Below, in pieces: positions 17,693 through 26,267 of a stretch of DNA of 64,000 nt. This stretch comes from an uncultured Gammaproteobacteria bacterium (GTDB taxonomy: Bacteria; Pseudomonadota; Gammaproteobacteria; Pseudomonadales; Pseudohongiellaceae). The notes under the pieces were generated by a model that was not told where the DNA came from, made no database searches, and saw nothing but the letters and a program-made list of their open reading frames with translations. A program made the translations under genes and the position numbers. Each line of letters starts with the position of its first letter. The first letter of the stretch is position 1. The stretch lies in assembly GCA_913054495.1 (NCBI GenBank), contig CAJXIY010000006.1, positions 1 through 64,000 on the forward strand. Direction: 5' to 3'.

Positions 17693-17886
17693 ACAATTCG
17701 TCGGCAACTAATGTGTGTTTTGGGATTCCTATAGATATCAAGTCGTGTTAATTTCGTCATCGGCCGTAACCGGCCTCGATTCGCCGCAATGGATTGCCGA
17801 TCCCGAGTTTTTATCAGGATAGTAAGTATTAACCAGAATTATTTTACGTGGTCTCTGCCATTACTCCCATCAGTTCCCTTGGTTTC

Positions 17887-19038
17887 ATGCGCTCCCTAGG
17901 TCGGATTGGTCCGGCGCTTGCGCTAAGCCTGTTATTGGCCACAGGTTTGGCCAGGGCAGATGACCGTCAGCCGGCGCCCGCATACAACTACGACTTCAGC
18001 CAGTTTATTCACTGGCTGGAAGAGAACGTTGACGAGAAACAGCTACCCGGAGGAGCTCTCGCCATCGTCTCTCGCGAAGGCATCATCTATTTGCAAACCT
18101 GGGGTGTGAAGAGTGTAAGGGCAGAAGCGGTGGTGGCAATAGATTCAATATTCAGAATCGCGTCCATGTCGAAAACCTTCGCCGGCACGGCGGCAACCCT
18201 TCTGGTTGAACAGAACTTGCAGTCATGGGACACCAGGGTAAGCGACTTGTTCCCGAGCTTGCAGCTGGGGTCTTCCGCTTCGTCTGCTCAGATTACCCTG
18301 AGGCATATCGTCAGCCATTCTACCGGTCTCATGCCCCACTCCTATTCGAATATGCTGGACGACGGCGTGGCTTACGACAGAATTAAACAAAAATTCAACC
18401 AGATCCCCACCGTATGCGCGCCTGGCAAGTGTTACGGATATCAGAATGTGATTTTTTCTCTAATCGGCGATGTCGTCGAGCAAAGCACGGGAGACAGCTA
18501 TGAGAAGTTTCTCCATGAGCGATTATTCAAGCCACTGGGGATGCTGACGGCTTCTGTGGGTATGGAGCCCTACCTCAACAGTGCCGAAGCGACCTTGCCT
18601 CATCGTAGGGTGCGAGGCAATTGGAGAACCACCACGACCAACGCTGCCTACTATTCGGTGGCGCCCGCCTCCGGCGTCAACGCCAGCATTTTCGACATGA
18701 GCCTGTGGCTACGCGCGAATCTCGGTGCGTTTCCCGAAATATTGCCCGCTGATTTTCTCTCCCGGTTGCATGAGCCAATTATTTCCACGCCTAACGGCTA
18801 TTTCAGAAACTGGTCGGGCCTGGAAAAAGCCTATTATGCAACTGGGTGGCGGGTGTTCGACTACAACGGCATGCGCGCAGTTCATCATGGCGGCGGTGTC
18901 CGTGGCTATCGCTCCGAAATGGCCTTAGTCCCGGATGCCAACATCGGAATGGTGTTATTATTTAATTCGGAATCCAACCTCGCCAACGATGTGGTGCCGG
19001 CATTTCTCGATACCCTAAGTAATTTCGCTATTCAATAA
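17887..19038 (+). CDS. Serine beta-lactamase-fold hydrolase (class C-like)
   Basis: Secreted serine hydrolase of 383 residues in the beta-lactamase/DD-peptidase/esterase superfamily. A typical signal peptide runs from the chosen ATG to ARADD; a GTG 39 bases earlier is also possible. The nucleophile motif SxxK is SMSK in RIASMSKTF, the YxN motif is YQN in CYGYQN, and the third motif is HHGGG. These support a class C-like catalytic site, but such genes are more often esterases or peptidases than true beta-lactamases. It is 20 bases upstream of nfsA and may be co-transcribed. Confidence 0.85.
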   Translation: MRSLGRIGPALALSLLLATGLARADDRQPAPAYNYDFSQFIHWLEENVDEKQLPGGALAIVSREGIIYLQTWGVKSVRAEAVVAIDSIFRIASMSKTFAGTAATLLVEQNLQSWDTRVSDLFPSLQLGSSASSAQITLRHIVSHSTGLMPHSYSNMLDDGVAYDRIKQKFNQIPTVCAPGKCYGYQNVIFSLIGDVVEQSTGDSYEKFLHERLFKPLGMLTASVGMEPYLNSAEATLPHRRVRGNWRTTTTNAAYYSVAPASGVNASIFDMSLWLRANLGAFPEILPADFLSRLHEPIISTPNGYFRNWSGLEKAYYATGWRVFDYNGMRAVHHGGGVRGYRSEMALVPDANIGMVLLFNSESNLANDVVPAFLDTLSNFAIQ

Positions 19039-19058
19039 ACTCGCAACAGGACAAATGT

Positions 19059-19796
19059 ATGAGCTCAGTAATCGACTTACTGAAGTCGCATCGTAGTATT
19101 CGTAAATTCAGTGACCAGGCGATAGCGCCAGAGCTGTTCGATGATCTGATGAGGGCAGGACAGTCTGCCGCCACGTCCAGTTTCTTGCAGGGAGCAACGA
19201 TAGTGCGGGTGGAGGATAAAGTTAAACGCAATCAAATTGCCGAACTGGCGGGTGGACAACGCTATGTCGAATCTGCGGCGGAATTCATGGTGTTTTGCGC
19301 GGATCTCAAACGTGCGGGAAACTATTGCCACGAATATGGCAAAGCCTTCGAGGGTGATTTTACTGAACATTTCATTATTGCCACCGTCGACGTAGCGTTA
19401 ATGGCCCAGAGTCTGGTTACCGCTGCGGAATCGGTGGGTCTGGGTATATGCTATATCGGGGGAATTCGCAATAATCCTGCGCTGATGACGGAGCTGCTGG
19501 AATTACCGCGGGGAGTCTATCCGGTCTTCGGTCTGTGTCTGGGTTATCCAGATCAGAATCCGGAAACAAAACCGAGACTGCCGATTTCAGTAATTCTTAA
19601 ACAAGAAGTCTATAATGAAACCGGCGACCGGGACGCGATCGCTGAATATGACGAACAGATTCGCGAATATTACAAGACCAGAACCGGGGGTGGTCACGGC
19701 ATCAGTTGGACCGAACAGGTTGCCGACTTATTGTCGGAGAAATCCCGGCCACACATGAAGGGCTTTCTCGCGGCTCAGGGATTCAAATTTCGCTAG
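19059..19796 (+). CDS. nfsA: NfsA-type oxygen-insensitive nitroreductase
   Basis: FMN-dependent NADPH nitro/quinone reductase of 245 residues. The family start SHRSIRKFSDQAI binds FMN phosphate, and GLGICYIGGIRNNP and VFGLCLGYPDQNPETKPRLP are diagnostic for the NfsA/FRP group. The C-terminus SRPHMKGFLAAQGFKFR matches NfsA. It is convergent with a CopC-like gene on the other strand. Confidence 0.9.
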   Translation: MSSVIDLLKSHRSIRKFSDQAIAPELFDDLMRAGQSAATSSFLQGATIVRVEDKVKRNQIAELAGGQRYVESAAEFMVFCADLKRAGNYCHEYGKAFEGDFTEHFIIATVDVALMAQSLVTAAESVGLGICYIGGIRNNPALMTELLELPRGVYPVFGLCLGYPDQNPETKPRLPISVILKQEVYNETGDRDAIAEYDEQIREYYKTRTGGGHGISWTEQVADLLSEKSRPHMKGFLAAQGFKFR

Positions 19797-19832
19797 GGAA
19801 GAATTTCTTGCTGCAAAATTCCGCTCAGTATT

Positions 19833-20300
19833 TCAACGATAGGATCCAGTTGCAGGTAGTTCTTCTTCCAGATCGCTAACCCGGGCGGCGATGATCTCGG
19901 AAGGTGGCAGGGCGCCGGCACCAAATGCAAATTTAAATTCGCCGTTTATCAAGCGACGACGATCGTCGGTAACCGCCCACCTCGCAATATAATAATCTGA
20001 GGCCGGTAGTTCGAATGGAATCAGGTAGACGAAGCTGTGGCTGAGGCGGCTGGGATCATATTGAAATCCAATATTGATCCATTCTTCTTCTGCTGTGTAC
20101 AAGGCCAATTTCAGTAATCGCACATCGACACGAAAACTCATCGTTATCATTTGTGGAGGATCTATGAGCACCGCGTCGTCCTGGGGAAAGGTGACACCCG
20201 GAGTCAGAATGCCGTGACTGTGTTGGGCATAGGCGTTCGTACTCAACAGCATCGTCAGAATCAGGCTGGTGGTGGTCATGAGGAATTGTCTGATATTCAC
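19833..20300 (-). CDS. Exported CopC-like protein without the usual copper motif
   Basis: A 155-residue exported protein. GTG at 20300 has AGGA seven bases upstream and gives a good signal peptide ending NAYA. The mature start QHSHG retains two histidines but is offset from the canonical N-terminal His. The fold markers are LIDPPQMITMSFRVDVRLLKLALYT and YYIARWAVTDDRRRLINGEFKFAFG, which align with the CopC domain but have DDRRR where CopC has ADGH. Copper binding is therefore doubtful. It is paralogous to the protein at 21445-22077. Confidence 0.7.
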   Translation of the reverse strand: MNIRQFLMTTTSLILTMLLSTNAYAQHSHGILTPGVTFPQDDAVLIDPPQMITMSFRVDVRLLKLALYTAEEEWINIGFQYDPSRLSHSFVYLIPFELPASDYYIARWAVTDDRRRLINGEFKFAFGAGALPPSEIIAARVSDLEEELPATGSYR

Positions 20301-20422
20301 ATTAACATCCTGCTTGCCAAGCTTTACCCATTTTAACAAGAATCATGGCCGCAGTCCCATAGCTCCAGCCCCGAAATGCCAAAGTAAGATGGCTTACAGA
20401 TCGGGCTGAAAGATACATGTCT

Positions 20423-20540
20423 CAGCCGAAATAGACCATGCCTTGGATATGGGTGAGAGATGAAGGATCAGCCAAAATAGACTATGCATTGGAGATTGAG
20501 CTGCAAGATAAAGTCTTATTCAAAATAGACCATGCATTGA
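20423..20540. repeat. Three diverged copies of a gene 3' end
   Basis: A motif of about 25 bases containing AATAGACCATGCATTG recurs at 20423-20447, 20469-20493 and about 20519-20540, with 46-50 base spacing. Read leftward, each copy encodes Q(C/G)(M/I)VYF(E/G) followed by a stop codon. The rightmost copy is the real C-terminus of the thioesterase gene; the other two lie beyond its stop in different frames. Confidence 0.75.
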
Positions 20541-21313
20541 CGGGAGAGGGCGCACAGCTGACCAGACTCATCCCAGACCTTTCCTGCCTGTTGGGTATAA
20601 CCATCTGCGGCCGCCTCCAGGTAGTATTCCAGGTAAAACCAGTCACCGATGGCGTCCTCTGGCGGGATTACAAATTCCAGTGACCAGGTAAGCGAACTCG
20701 CTGGTACCGGTGGCTTGTGGTAATGGGAAAGAATGAGCGGAGGTGGAATATCGGCTATGGTCACGAGTCTTTCTACGGGCATGGATGTCATTTCCGCCCG
20801 ATGGCGTACCCACATCGTTAACTGTCGGTCCAATTTCCCGGCAAAGGGCTGTCCGCCACCGACCCAATAGCCGTCAAAGTATTGCAGAAAGTTGGGTAAT
20901 CGTTCGGCGTTCGCCTCGAAAGCCAGGCCCTGATCTCGCGGCCTGGGCTGGAAAACATAGTCGGGGGAAACTTTCAATGCGGCCCGAGGATTGCCGAAAA
21001 CCGCCATCGCCTGCAGGCAGATTGTGCCATTAGATATCACATCCGCAGATGCCTGGGTCACATTTCTGCCCTGCCGATGTATTCGCGCATCAACACTGAT
21101 TTCTCCGGGCGGCAACGGTGCTATAAACGAAACCATCAGCGATCGTATTGGCTGTGGTGAGTTCAGCAGGTGACGCATCGCGGTTACTGCAAAACAGGAA
21201 GCGAGTCCGCCAAATGCCGAACGTCCCTGGGACCAGTTTTCACCAAAGCTGGTGGTATTGCTGCCGCTCCGTTCCAGAGCGGTCAAGATAGAATGGATGT
21301 CTGATGCTGGCAT
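20516..21313 (-). CDS. Acyl-CoA thioesterase, TesB-like double hotdog
   Basis: A 265-residue acyl-CoA thioesterase with two fused hotdog domains: the first has WSQGRSAFGGLASCFAV and SLMVSFIAPLPPGEI, the second WSLEFVIPPEDAIGDWFYLEYYLEAAADGY. These match the 4HBT_3/TesB-like group that hydrolyses acyl-CoAs. ATG 21313 is preferred over a TTG twelve codons earlier because the intervening stretch coincides with a transposon-end-like sequence (21315-21333). Its terminal codons are repeated downstream. Confidence 0.85.
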   Translation of the reverse strand: MPASDIHSILTALERSGSNTTSFGENWSQGRSAFGGLASCFAVTAMRHLLNSPQPIRSLMVSFIAPLPPGEISVDARIHRQGRNVTQASADVISNGTICLQAMAVFGNPRAALKVSPDYVFQPRPRDQGLAFEANAERLPNFLQYFDGYWVGGGQPFAGKLDRQLTMWVRHRAEMTSMPVERLVTIADIPPPLILSHYHKPPVPASSLTWSLEFVIPPEDAIGDWFYLEYYLEAAADGYTQQAGKVWDESGQLCALSRQCMVYFE

Positions 21314-21314
21314 G

Positions 21315-21333
21315 TTAATCAGAGGTTCCTTAG
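21315..21333. repeat. Sequence like the terminal repeat of the MITE at 27.8 kb
   Basis: TTAATCAGAGGTTCCTTAG matches the right end of the element at 27842-28113 (TTGATCAGAGGTTCCCTAG) at 17 of 19 positions. No matching opposite end was found nearby, so this is probably a solo remnant. It abuts the start of the thioesterase gene. Confidence 0.45.
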
Positions 21334-21444
21334 GGCCTAAATTGCTCAACTATGCATACTGTAATATGCTTCGCCCTGGTGAGCTGCTCGCTCACCCGCA
21401 CCACGACCTGAAGCCGAGTAGCAGTACACGTAGGATTAACTAAT

Positions 21445-22077
21445 ATGGTAGACAGTATGCAGCCAAGTCGTCGTCCAAGTGTTTTTCTGGCTTGCTTGCT
21501 TTTGTTTTACAGTGAGCCGGTGATACCGCAGGTCTCACATTCCGCAGCCTATCAGCAGGCCGCAGATAGTACAGGAATCGCGGCGAAAACAAAAACCTCA
21601 CCTGCTGACGACTCGGTGCTGGATGAGGCACCGAATTCCCTCGATCTGGAATTTCCCGAGGCGGTACGCCTGGTGAAGCTGACCCTGCGAAATGATCAGC
21701 GAGACTGGGTGGACATCAGCTTCCGCTATAACCCCGCCGTCGCTAAAAATTATTTGTGGAACTTGCCTGACCTGGCCAGTGCCACCTACTACACTGTGGA
21801 TTGGGCAGTCCTCGGGGGCAGCGAACAACTGGTGCGAGGCAGGTTTAGTTTTGCATTTGGAGCCGACGCCGACGCGCCTTCGTTAATCAGGGAAGCGGCA
21901 GCCATCTTGCTGGATATTCGTACCGGTGATGGAGATTCAACGACCCGGTCCGTTACCCCGCCGAGAACTCAAATCATTATCGATCGGGATCCACCGAATT
22001 ACGACCCGCCGTTTACTATCGATCTGGAGGAGGCAGCACAGCCCAGAAAGCCAGATTCACTCAAGGACTCTCCGTGA
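21445..22077 (+). CDS. Exported CopC-like protein with proline-rich tail
   Basis: A 210-residue exported protein. After a signal-like N-terminus (ATG 21445, or 21457 giving MQPSRRPSVF) the CopC-type domain reads SLDLEFPEAVRLVKLTL, DWVDISFRYNP and YYTVDWAVLGGSEQLVRGRFSFAFGAD. It aligns with the leftward protein at 19833-20300 and again lacks the N-terminal His and the ADGH motif of true CopC. A unique acidic, proline-rich tail of about 55 residues follows. Its 3' end overlaps the first of the 37-base repeats at 22065. Confidence 0.7.
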   Translation: MVDSMQPSRRPSVFLACLLLFYSEPVIPQVSHSAAYQQAADSTGIAAKTKTSPADDSVLDEAPNSLDLEFPEAVRLVKLTLRNDQRDWVDISFRYNPAVAKNYLWNLPDLASATYYTVDWAVLGGSEQLVRGRFSFAFGADADAPSLIREAAAILLDIRTGDGDSTTRSVTPPRTQIIIDRDPPNYDPPFTIDLEEAAQPRKPDSLKDSP

Positions 22078-22175
22078 CCTTCACGTATTGATCGTGTTTG
22101 AGGACCCACGGTGACTGTTATATATTGATCGAGCTCACGGACCCACCGTGATGGTCACGTATTGATCGTGAAAGA
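22065..22175. repeat. Three tandem 37-base repeats at gene 3' ends
   Basis: Units start at 22065, 22102 and 22139 with an exact 37-base period; the core TATTGATCG is invariant and unit 1 matches unit 3 at about 29 of 37 positions. Read leftward, all three encode (H/L)DQY(V/I)xxTxxP. Unit 3 is the true C-terminus of the leftward secreted protein; unit 1 overlaps the 3' end of the rightward CopC-like gene. Confidence 0.8.
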
Positions 22176-23067
22176 GCCCGCCGTCGTCGGCCCGTGTCCA
22201 CAGCACATAAGTGCCTGGCTCTTCGAAGGTAGCTGTAATTTCATAAAGCCCGTCTTCCGGTGGCTCCGGCGGTAACCACAGCGGCCCCCAGGGAGAGTTT
22301 GCCGAGGTGCGAGTATCCTCCCAGGGCTTGGGCAATGGCGGATCGAAGATGACCTTGCCGGCGCCGCGATAAACATTCCAGGACAGGAACAGGCCGTTAA
22401 CTTTGCCCACGGTGATTCGGCTCGGTGGACGCAACATACGTGCCCGTAGTTGTTTGTCGGTGTTAGTAGATTCTCTTCTGCGCTTGGGTAAACCGTCGTC
22501 GGCAACATGGGTGATGAGGACAATAGGTTCGCCAACACGAGCCCTGCGAATATCGTCACCCCGTATCGTTACCACAGGAGGAATGTTAGATCTGGATTCC
22601 GGACTGCTGGTGCCGGCACCGAGGGAGCCCGTCTCTGAAGCGATGACCATATTGTCGACCAGATAGTCGTCCTTCAGTGTAGCGTAGGCCTTGCGTTCGA
22701 CACCATTAACATTGAGCGTCCAGACCAATTCCCGATCACCCCAGTCGGAGGGCACCGTCACTTCAAAATTAAAGCGGTTACGCCGTGGCAGGAAGTGGGT
22801 TGGCTGACCGCGATCGGCGGCGCCGGGAGAGAAGGAATTATTCGCGCCAATTTCCACATCGGGCTCTTCCAGCCAGTTTTCATTCATATAGCCGAACATA
22901 AAACTGAAGCTGCCGTCCGCATTGGGATGCCAGCCTTCATAGGCAGGTTCGACGTGTTGGCCGTTTTGATAGGTATCGGCGAGCGCCAGTTGAGGGCAAA
23001 CCAATAAAACCGCAACAAGCAGCAGAGCATTTACTCTGCTGCTTGCTTCAGTAGCTACCTTGTTCAT
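22135..23067 (-). CDS. Secreted beta-rich protein of unknown function
   Basis: A 310-residue exported protein starting at ATG 23067, 22 bases after the cytochrome/monooxygenase gene, so the two are probably one operon. The signal peptide ends LALA. The mature part has GWHPNADGSFSFMFGYMNENWLEE, RRNRFNFEVTVPSDWGDRELVWTLNVNG and a C-terminal Ig-like segment YEITATFEEPGTYVLWTRADDGG. This layout resembles partner proteins of exported copper/cytochrome enzymes, but I do not recognise a named family. Confidence 0.72.
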   Translation of the reverse strand: MNKVATEASSRVNALLLVAVLLVCPQLALADTYQNGQHVEPAYEGWHPNADGSFSFMFGYMNENWLEEPDVEIGANNSFSPGAADRGQPTHFLPRRNRFNFEVTVPSDWGDRELVWTLNVNGVERKAYATLKDDYLVDNMVIASETGSLGAGTSSPESRSNIPPVVTIRGDDIRRARVGEPIVLITHVADDGLPKRRRESTNTDKQLRARMLRPPSRITVGKVNGLFLSWNVYRGAGKVIFDPPLPKPWEDTRTSANSPWGPLWLPPEPPEDGLYEITATFEEPGTYVLWTRADDGGLFHDQYVTITVGP

Positions 23068-23089
23068 CCATAATTGGAATTGCCGGCTA

Positions 23090-24529
23090 TCAAAGTGATG
23101 CCAGATCATCGCTCTCTTCATCATCGGACTCGGCAACGGGGGCGACCAGTGGTGCCAGACACAGAGGGCAGCCGATGACGTGATCGTTCGGTCCCAGGTT
23201 CAATACCCGGCGTCGCTCTGCCATGGCTTCGAAGAATTGATCATCGGTCATGGTGACGCGAATGCCCAGATCGATAAACATATTGGCTACCGAGCGGTTG
23301 CCGGAACCCTGCCAGTTGCGTGGGTCAGGCACATTCGGGTTGGTGTCGGTATTATTCATATAACCCACGATATGCAAGATAGTACCCTTAGGCAGCAAGG
23401 GGGCGGCGGCATCGGTATAGGGATAACCCCGCACCCAGTTGTGGTCATAACCCACGCAGGACAGCGTCTCAACCGTATAACCCCAAATTGCTTCCAGACA
23501 CATGCGTTCGCCTGGGGCGTGCAGATGTGGCTCGAAGGTAATAATCTTGGTGTGTTGACTCAGCACCGTGTAGGCATGCAATTCCTGAGCTCTCTCACCA
23601 CCCGCAATGCTGATGTCGACACCGTTCCCCAGGCCGATGAAGGTATTCTGGTAGGTCGGTTTGTAGTCTTTTTCATGGAAGCGAAAGCCGACTTCCAGAT
23701 GTCCGGTGGTATCACGGCCATTGGAGTGAAGATGAATGGAGTCAGAAACAATCGCTGTGCCGGCTTTCAACAAGCGGCCAGCACCCTCATCGAAAATGTC
23801 TGCGTTGCGGCCAACTTCATGGACCGGCCATGGTAGTGAGAGGCCAGGAATGCGTTCTCCGTTGTCGTCCAGTTCAGCAGTTCCCCAAATCATATGATGG
23901 AAGATATAGGCACCACCAACCGTCTCCCGTCCGGTGCCGGTTTGATGGTTGACATCATTGACTTCGACCACTTCTACCGATTTCACGTAGCGATCTTCGG
24001 CGAGGCCGATAGGGACCGAATTGATCTCGCCCCACCAGTCGGGTGTTCCAGCCAGCTTGGTTATTTCATCCAGAACCACGATCAGGTCCGGTTCGCCGGC
24101 ACCCCATTTGACGCTATCATCGAACACCAGTGGCGCCGGCGCATCGGCGGGATCACCCTTAGGGGTACCACTGCGAGCCCAAGTAGATATGGCGGCGAGA
24201 TCTGCATCGCTCAGAGAGGGGTCATCCTTGTAACTCTGAATGCCAATGTCTTTCTCCATATACCAGGGCGGCATGGCACCGGCACGATCACGCAGAGCAG
24301 TCTTGTATTCGATAAGTCCAGCGAAAGGGGCGACTTGATCGTAGCTCACCAGGGGCATGGGGCCCGCACCACCGAGCCGGTGACAATTTTGGCAGCTGCG
24401 CTGCAGAATTGGCTCGATGTCCTTGTGGAAGGTGATTTCGCCGGATTGGGCCATAAGCCCGGCAGGCGCCACCAGTGTGGCTGCCAGTGCGGCACCGCTT
24501 AACAGGGATTTCGCGGAAAAGATGCGCAT
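23090..24529 (-). CDS. Cytochrome c / copper type II monooxygenase-like fusion
   Basis: An exported 479-residue protein. After a signal peptide, an N-terminal cytochrome c domain carries one heme motif, CQNCH at 46-50. The rest resembles copper type II ascorbate-dependent monooxygenases (peptidylglycine hydroxylase fold): HHM at 211-213, HLH at 266-268, and PHLHAPGERM with H335, H337 and M343, which parallels the HxH...M copper site, then GYMNNTDTNPNVPDP. ATG 24529 fits AGGAG eight bases upstream. Probable function is oxygen-dependent C-H oxidation in the periplasm with the heme delivering electrons; the substrate is unknown. Confidence 0.75.
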   Translation of the reverse strand: MRIFSAKSLLSGAALAATLVAPAGLMAQSGEITFHKDIEPILQRSCQNCHRLGGAGPMPLVSYDQVAPFAGLIEYKTALRDRAGAMPPWYMEKDIGIQSYKDDPSLSDADLAAISTWARSGTPKGDPADAPAPLVFDDSVKWGAGEPDLIVVLDEITKLAGTPDWWGEINSVPIGLAEDRYVKSVEVVEVNDVNHQTGTGRETVGGAYIFHHMIWGTAELDDNGERIPGLSLPWPVHEVGRNADIFDEGAGRLLKAGTAIVSDSIHLHSNGRDTTGHLEVGFRFHEKDYKPTYQNTFIGLGNGVDISIAGGERAQELHAYTVLSQHTKIITFEPHLHAPGERMCLEAIWGYTVETLSCVGYDHNWVRGYPYTDAAAPLLPKGTILHIVGYMNNTDTNPNVPDPRNWQGSGNRSVANMFIDLGIRVTMTDDQFFEAMAERRRVLNLGPNDHVIGCPLCLAPLVAPVAESDDEESDDLASL

Positions 24530-24755
24530 GTTCACTACTCCTCAGAGCTTGATTAATCTTGATGTGGCCGGGGCTGAATTCGTCAACCATAAACCCGCTG
24601 ATGGTAACATTTTTGGCCTCGGATTTGAACGTCTGGGAGCCAATTCGGGGGCAGATAATCTGACCCAGGGACCTGATTATCCACGAAAATTTCGATAATT
24701 GATTACTAAGTTTTAGAATCTGCCGCTACGGATCCGAAAACGCCTCGATCGAATG

Positions 24756-25544
24756 CTATCTCCGCGCCGGCCCCCGCAGTAATGGCCACAGATTACTACT
24801 GCTGAGCAGGGCCACGAAAATAACCAGCAAAGAGAAGATAAACCATTGAAATGCGTAGAATAAATTTTGATTTATGTCGGCATTTACCGCCGGCCAATGA
24901 CGCACTAACGCGCCCGGTTGGTCGACGGTGAGCCTGACTTCGAAGGGAAACAACGGTTCACCGAGAATTTCAGAGATTACATCGATTTCCAGGCTGCGCA
25001 GTCGCAGCGGCCAGACACCGGCATCGATCTGGCTGGGGATTATCCTCGCGTCCAGTGGCGGGACAAATATTTGCGCCGTGAGTTCTACAGTGCCGGATAC
25101 CGGGCGTAGATTTGGTTCCGTATTCGGTGGCAGGATGCCGGTGGTCCAGCCACGGCCGACCAGCACCAGTTGGCCGTTACTGGTGAGTCGAAAGGGCGTC
25201 ACCACACCATATCCAATTTGACCTTCAAAGAAATCCGCCAGCAGTAAGATTGCGCGCTCGTTAATGAATGTTCCGAGCAGTGAGATGTGTAAGTTCTGCA
25301 ACTCGGGGTTTGCCCGATGCAGATGTCCCACCGGGATGTCTTCGACTGGACCTGCACTATTCATGGATTCGATTATCAGGGCCTGCTGCGCTTCCACCTT
25401 TTCGGCGGCTCGATCTAACTGCCAGATACCGAGGCGAGCAAACGCTGCCACCGTGATCAGCACACAGCCTGCCACCAACCAGTTAATGTGGATGTGAAAA
25501 GATCCAAAATTGTATTGAGCATGTAGCCGCATAGGCCTGGTCAC
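24756..25544 (-). CDS. SURF1-family cytochrome oxidase assembly protein
   Basis: A 262-residue inner-membrane protein with helices near residues 22-42 and 232-250. The SURF1 markers are LGIWQLDRAAEKVEAQ after helix 1, VLVGRGWTTG, and the closing NLFYAFQWFIFS. SURF1 helps insert heme a into cytochrome oxidase subunit I. No oxidase genes are adjacent. The start is GTG 25544 or ATG 25532; neither has a strong ribosome site. Confidence 0.85.
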   Translation of the reverse strand: MTRPMRLHAQYNFGSFHIHINWLVAGCVLITVAAFARLGIWQLDRAAEKVEAQQALIIESMNSAGPVEDIPVGHLHRANPELQNLHISLLGTFINERAILLLADFFEGQIGYGVVTPFRLTSNGQLVLVGRGWTTGILPPNTEPNLRPVSGTVELTAQIFVPPLDARIIPSQIDAGVWPLRLRSLEIDVISEILGEPLFPFEVRLTVDQPGALVRHWPAVNADINQNLFYAFQWFIFSLLVIFVALLSSSNLWPLLRGPARR

Positions 25545-25734
25545 GAATTGCGTAGAGCGTCGCCACAGTCGATGGCTGGAGGAAGGCGGAGAGACTAAAT
25601 CAGAAGTAGCTTGAAAGCAATAATAGGGGCACGCGTATGGGCAATAAAAATTCCCATTGTGTGAATGCCCGCACTGTGCGCGTTATAGGTTGGAGGCCAG
25701 ACTCGTCAACAACAGCTTGCAGCTGGGGCGAGGC

Positions 25735-26241
25735 TCAGCACCAGGCACACCAGTAATATGGCGGCCGGTAATAGGTGATTAGGCGACCTCCGATGATAAC
25801 TGCGCACCAGCACGCGAGGGATATTGCGGCGATAGCGCGGGCACGCACAGGCACTACCAGCATGGCGCTGGTGCCTTTGACCTCTGCCGAAGTCGTGGTA
25901 TAGAAAACCAACATATTGACCCCGGCGATTAACATAAAGAAGAGCTTGGTTTGAAAAGCCGGATTAAAAAGGTATTGGTCTGGCGCCGTTGTGAAAAACA
26001 TTACCCCAGTGACCACATTTAAAAAGTAACCGGCGACACCGAGGCGGACGAGCTTGTGCAGATCGGCATAGGCCAGGCCAGACGCCATGCCTAATAGCCG
26101 CAAGTCAAAAACTCCTACGGTCCCGATCAGCAGGCACAATCCGATAAAGTGAATCGATTCCGCCAGCGGCCAGCCCCAGGGCGTGTTCATGAAGGCATAG
26201 ATACCTGTCGCTTGGGAAAAGCCGAGAATTGATTCAAGCAT
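25735..26241 (-). CDS. Membrane protein, probably DUF6644
   Basis: A 168-residue integral membrane protein with four or five helices. WPLAESIHFIGLCLLIGTVGVFDLRLLGM near the start, LFNPAFQTKLFFMLIAGVN in the middle and IIGGRLITYYRP near the end match the family I know as DUF6644. A conserved His in the first long helix could bind heme or copper, which is speculation. It is 27 bases downstream of a related gene, and the pair is mirrored by 51798-52831. Confidence 0.75.
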   Translation of the reverse strand: MLESILGFSQATGIYAFMNTPWGWPLAESIHFIGLCLLIGTVGVFDLRLLGMASGLAYADLHKLVRLGVAGYFLNVVTGVMFFTTAPDQYLFNPAFQTKLFFMLIAGVNMLVFYTTTSAEVKGTSAMLVVPVRARAIAAISLACWCAVIIGGRLITYYRPPYYWCAWC

Positions 26242-26267
26242 AGCTCAACAACAAGATAATCATCATG

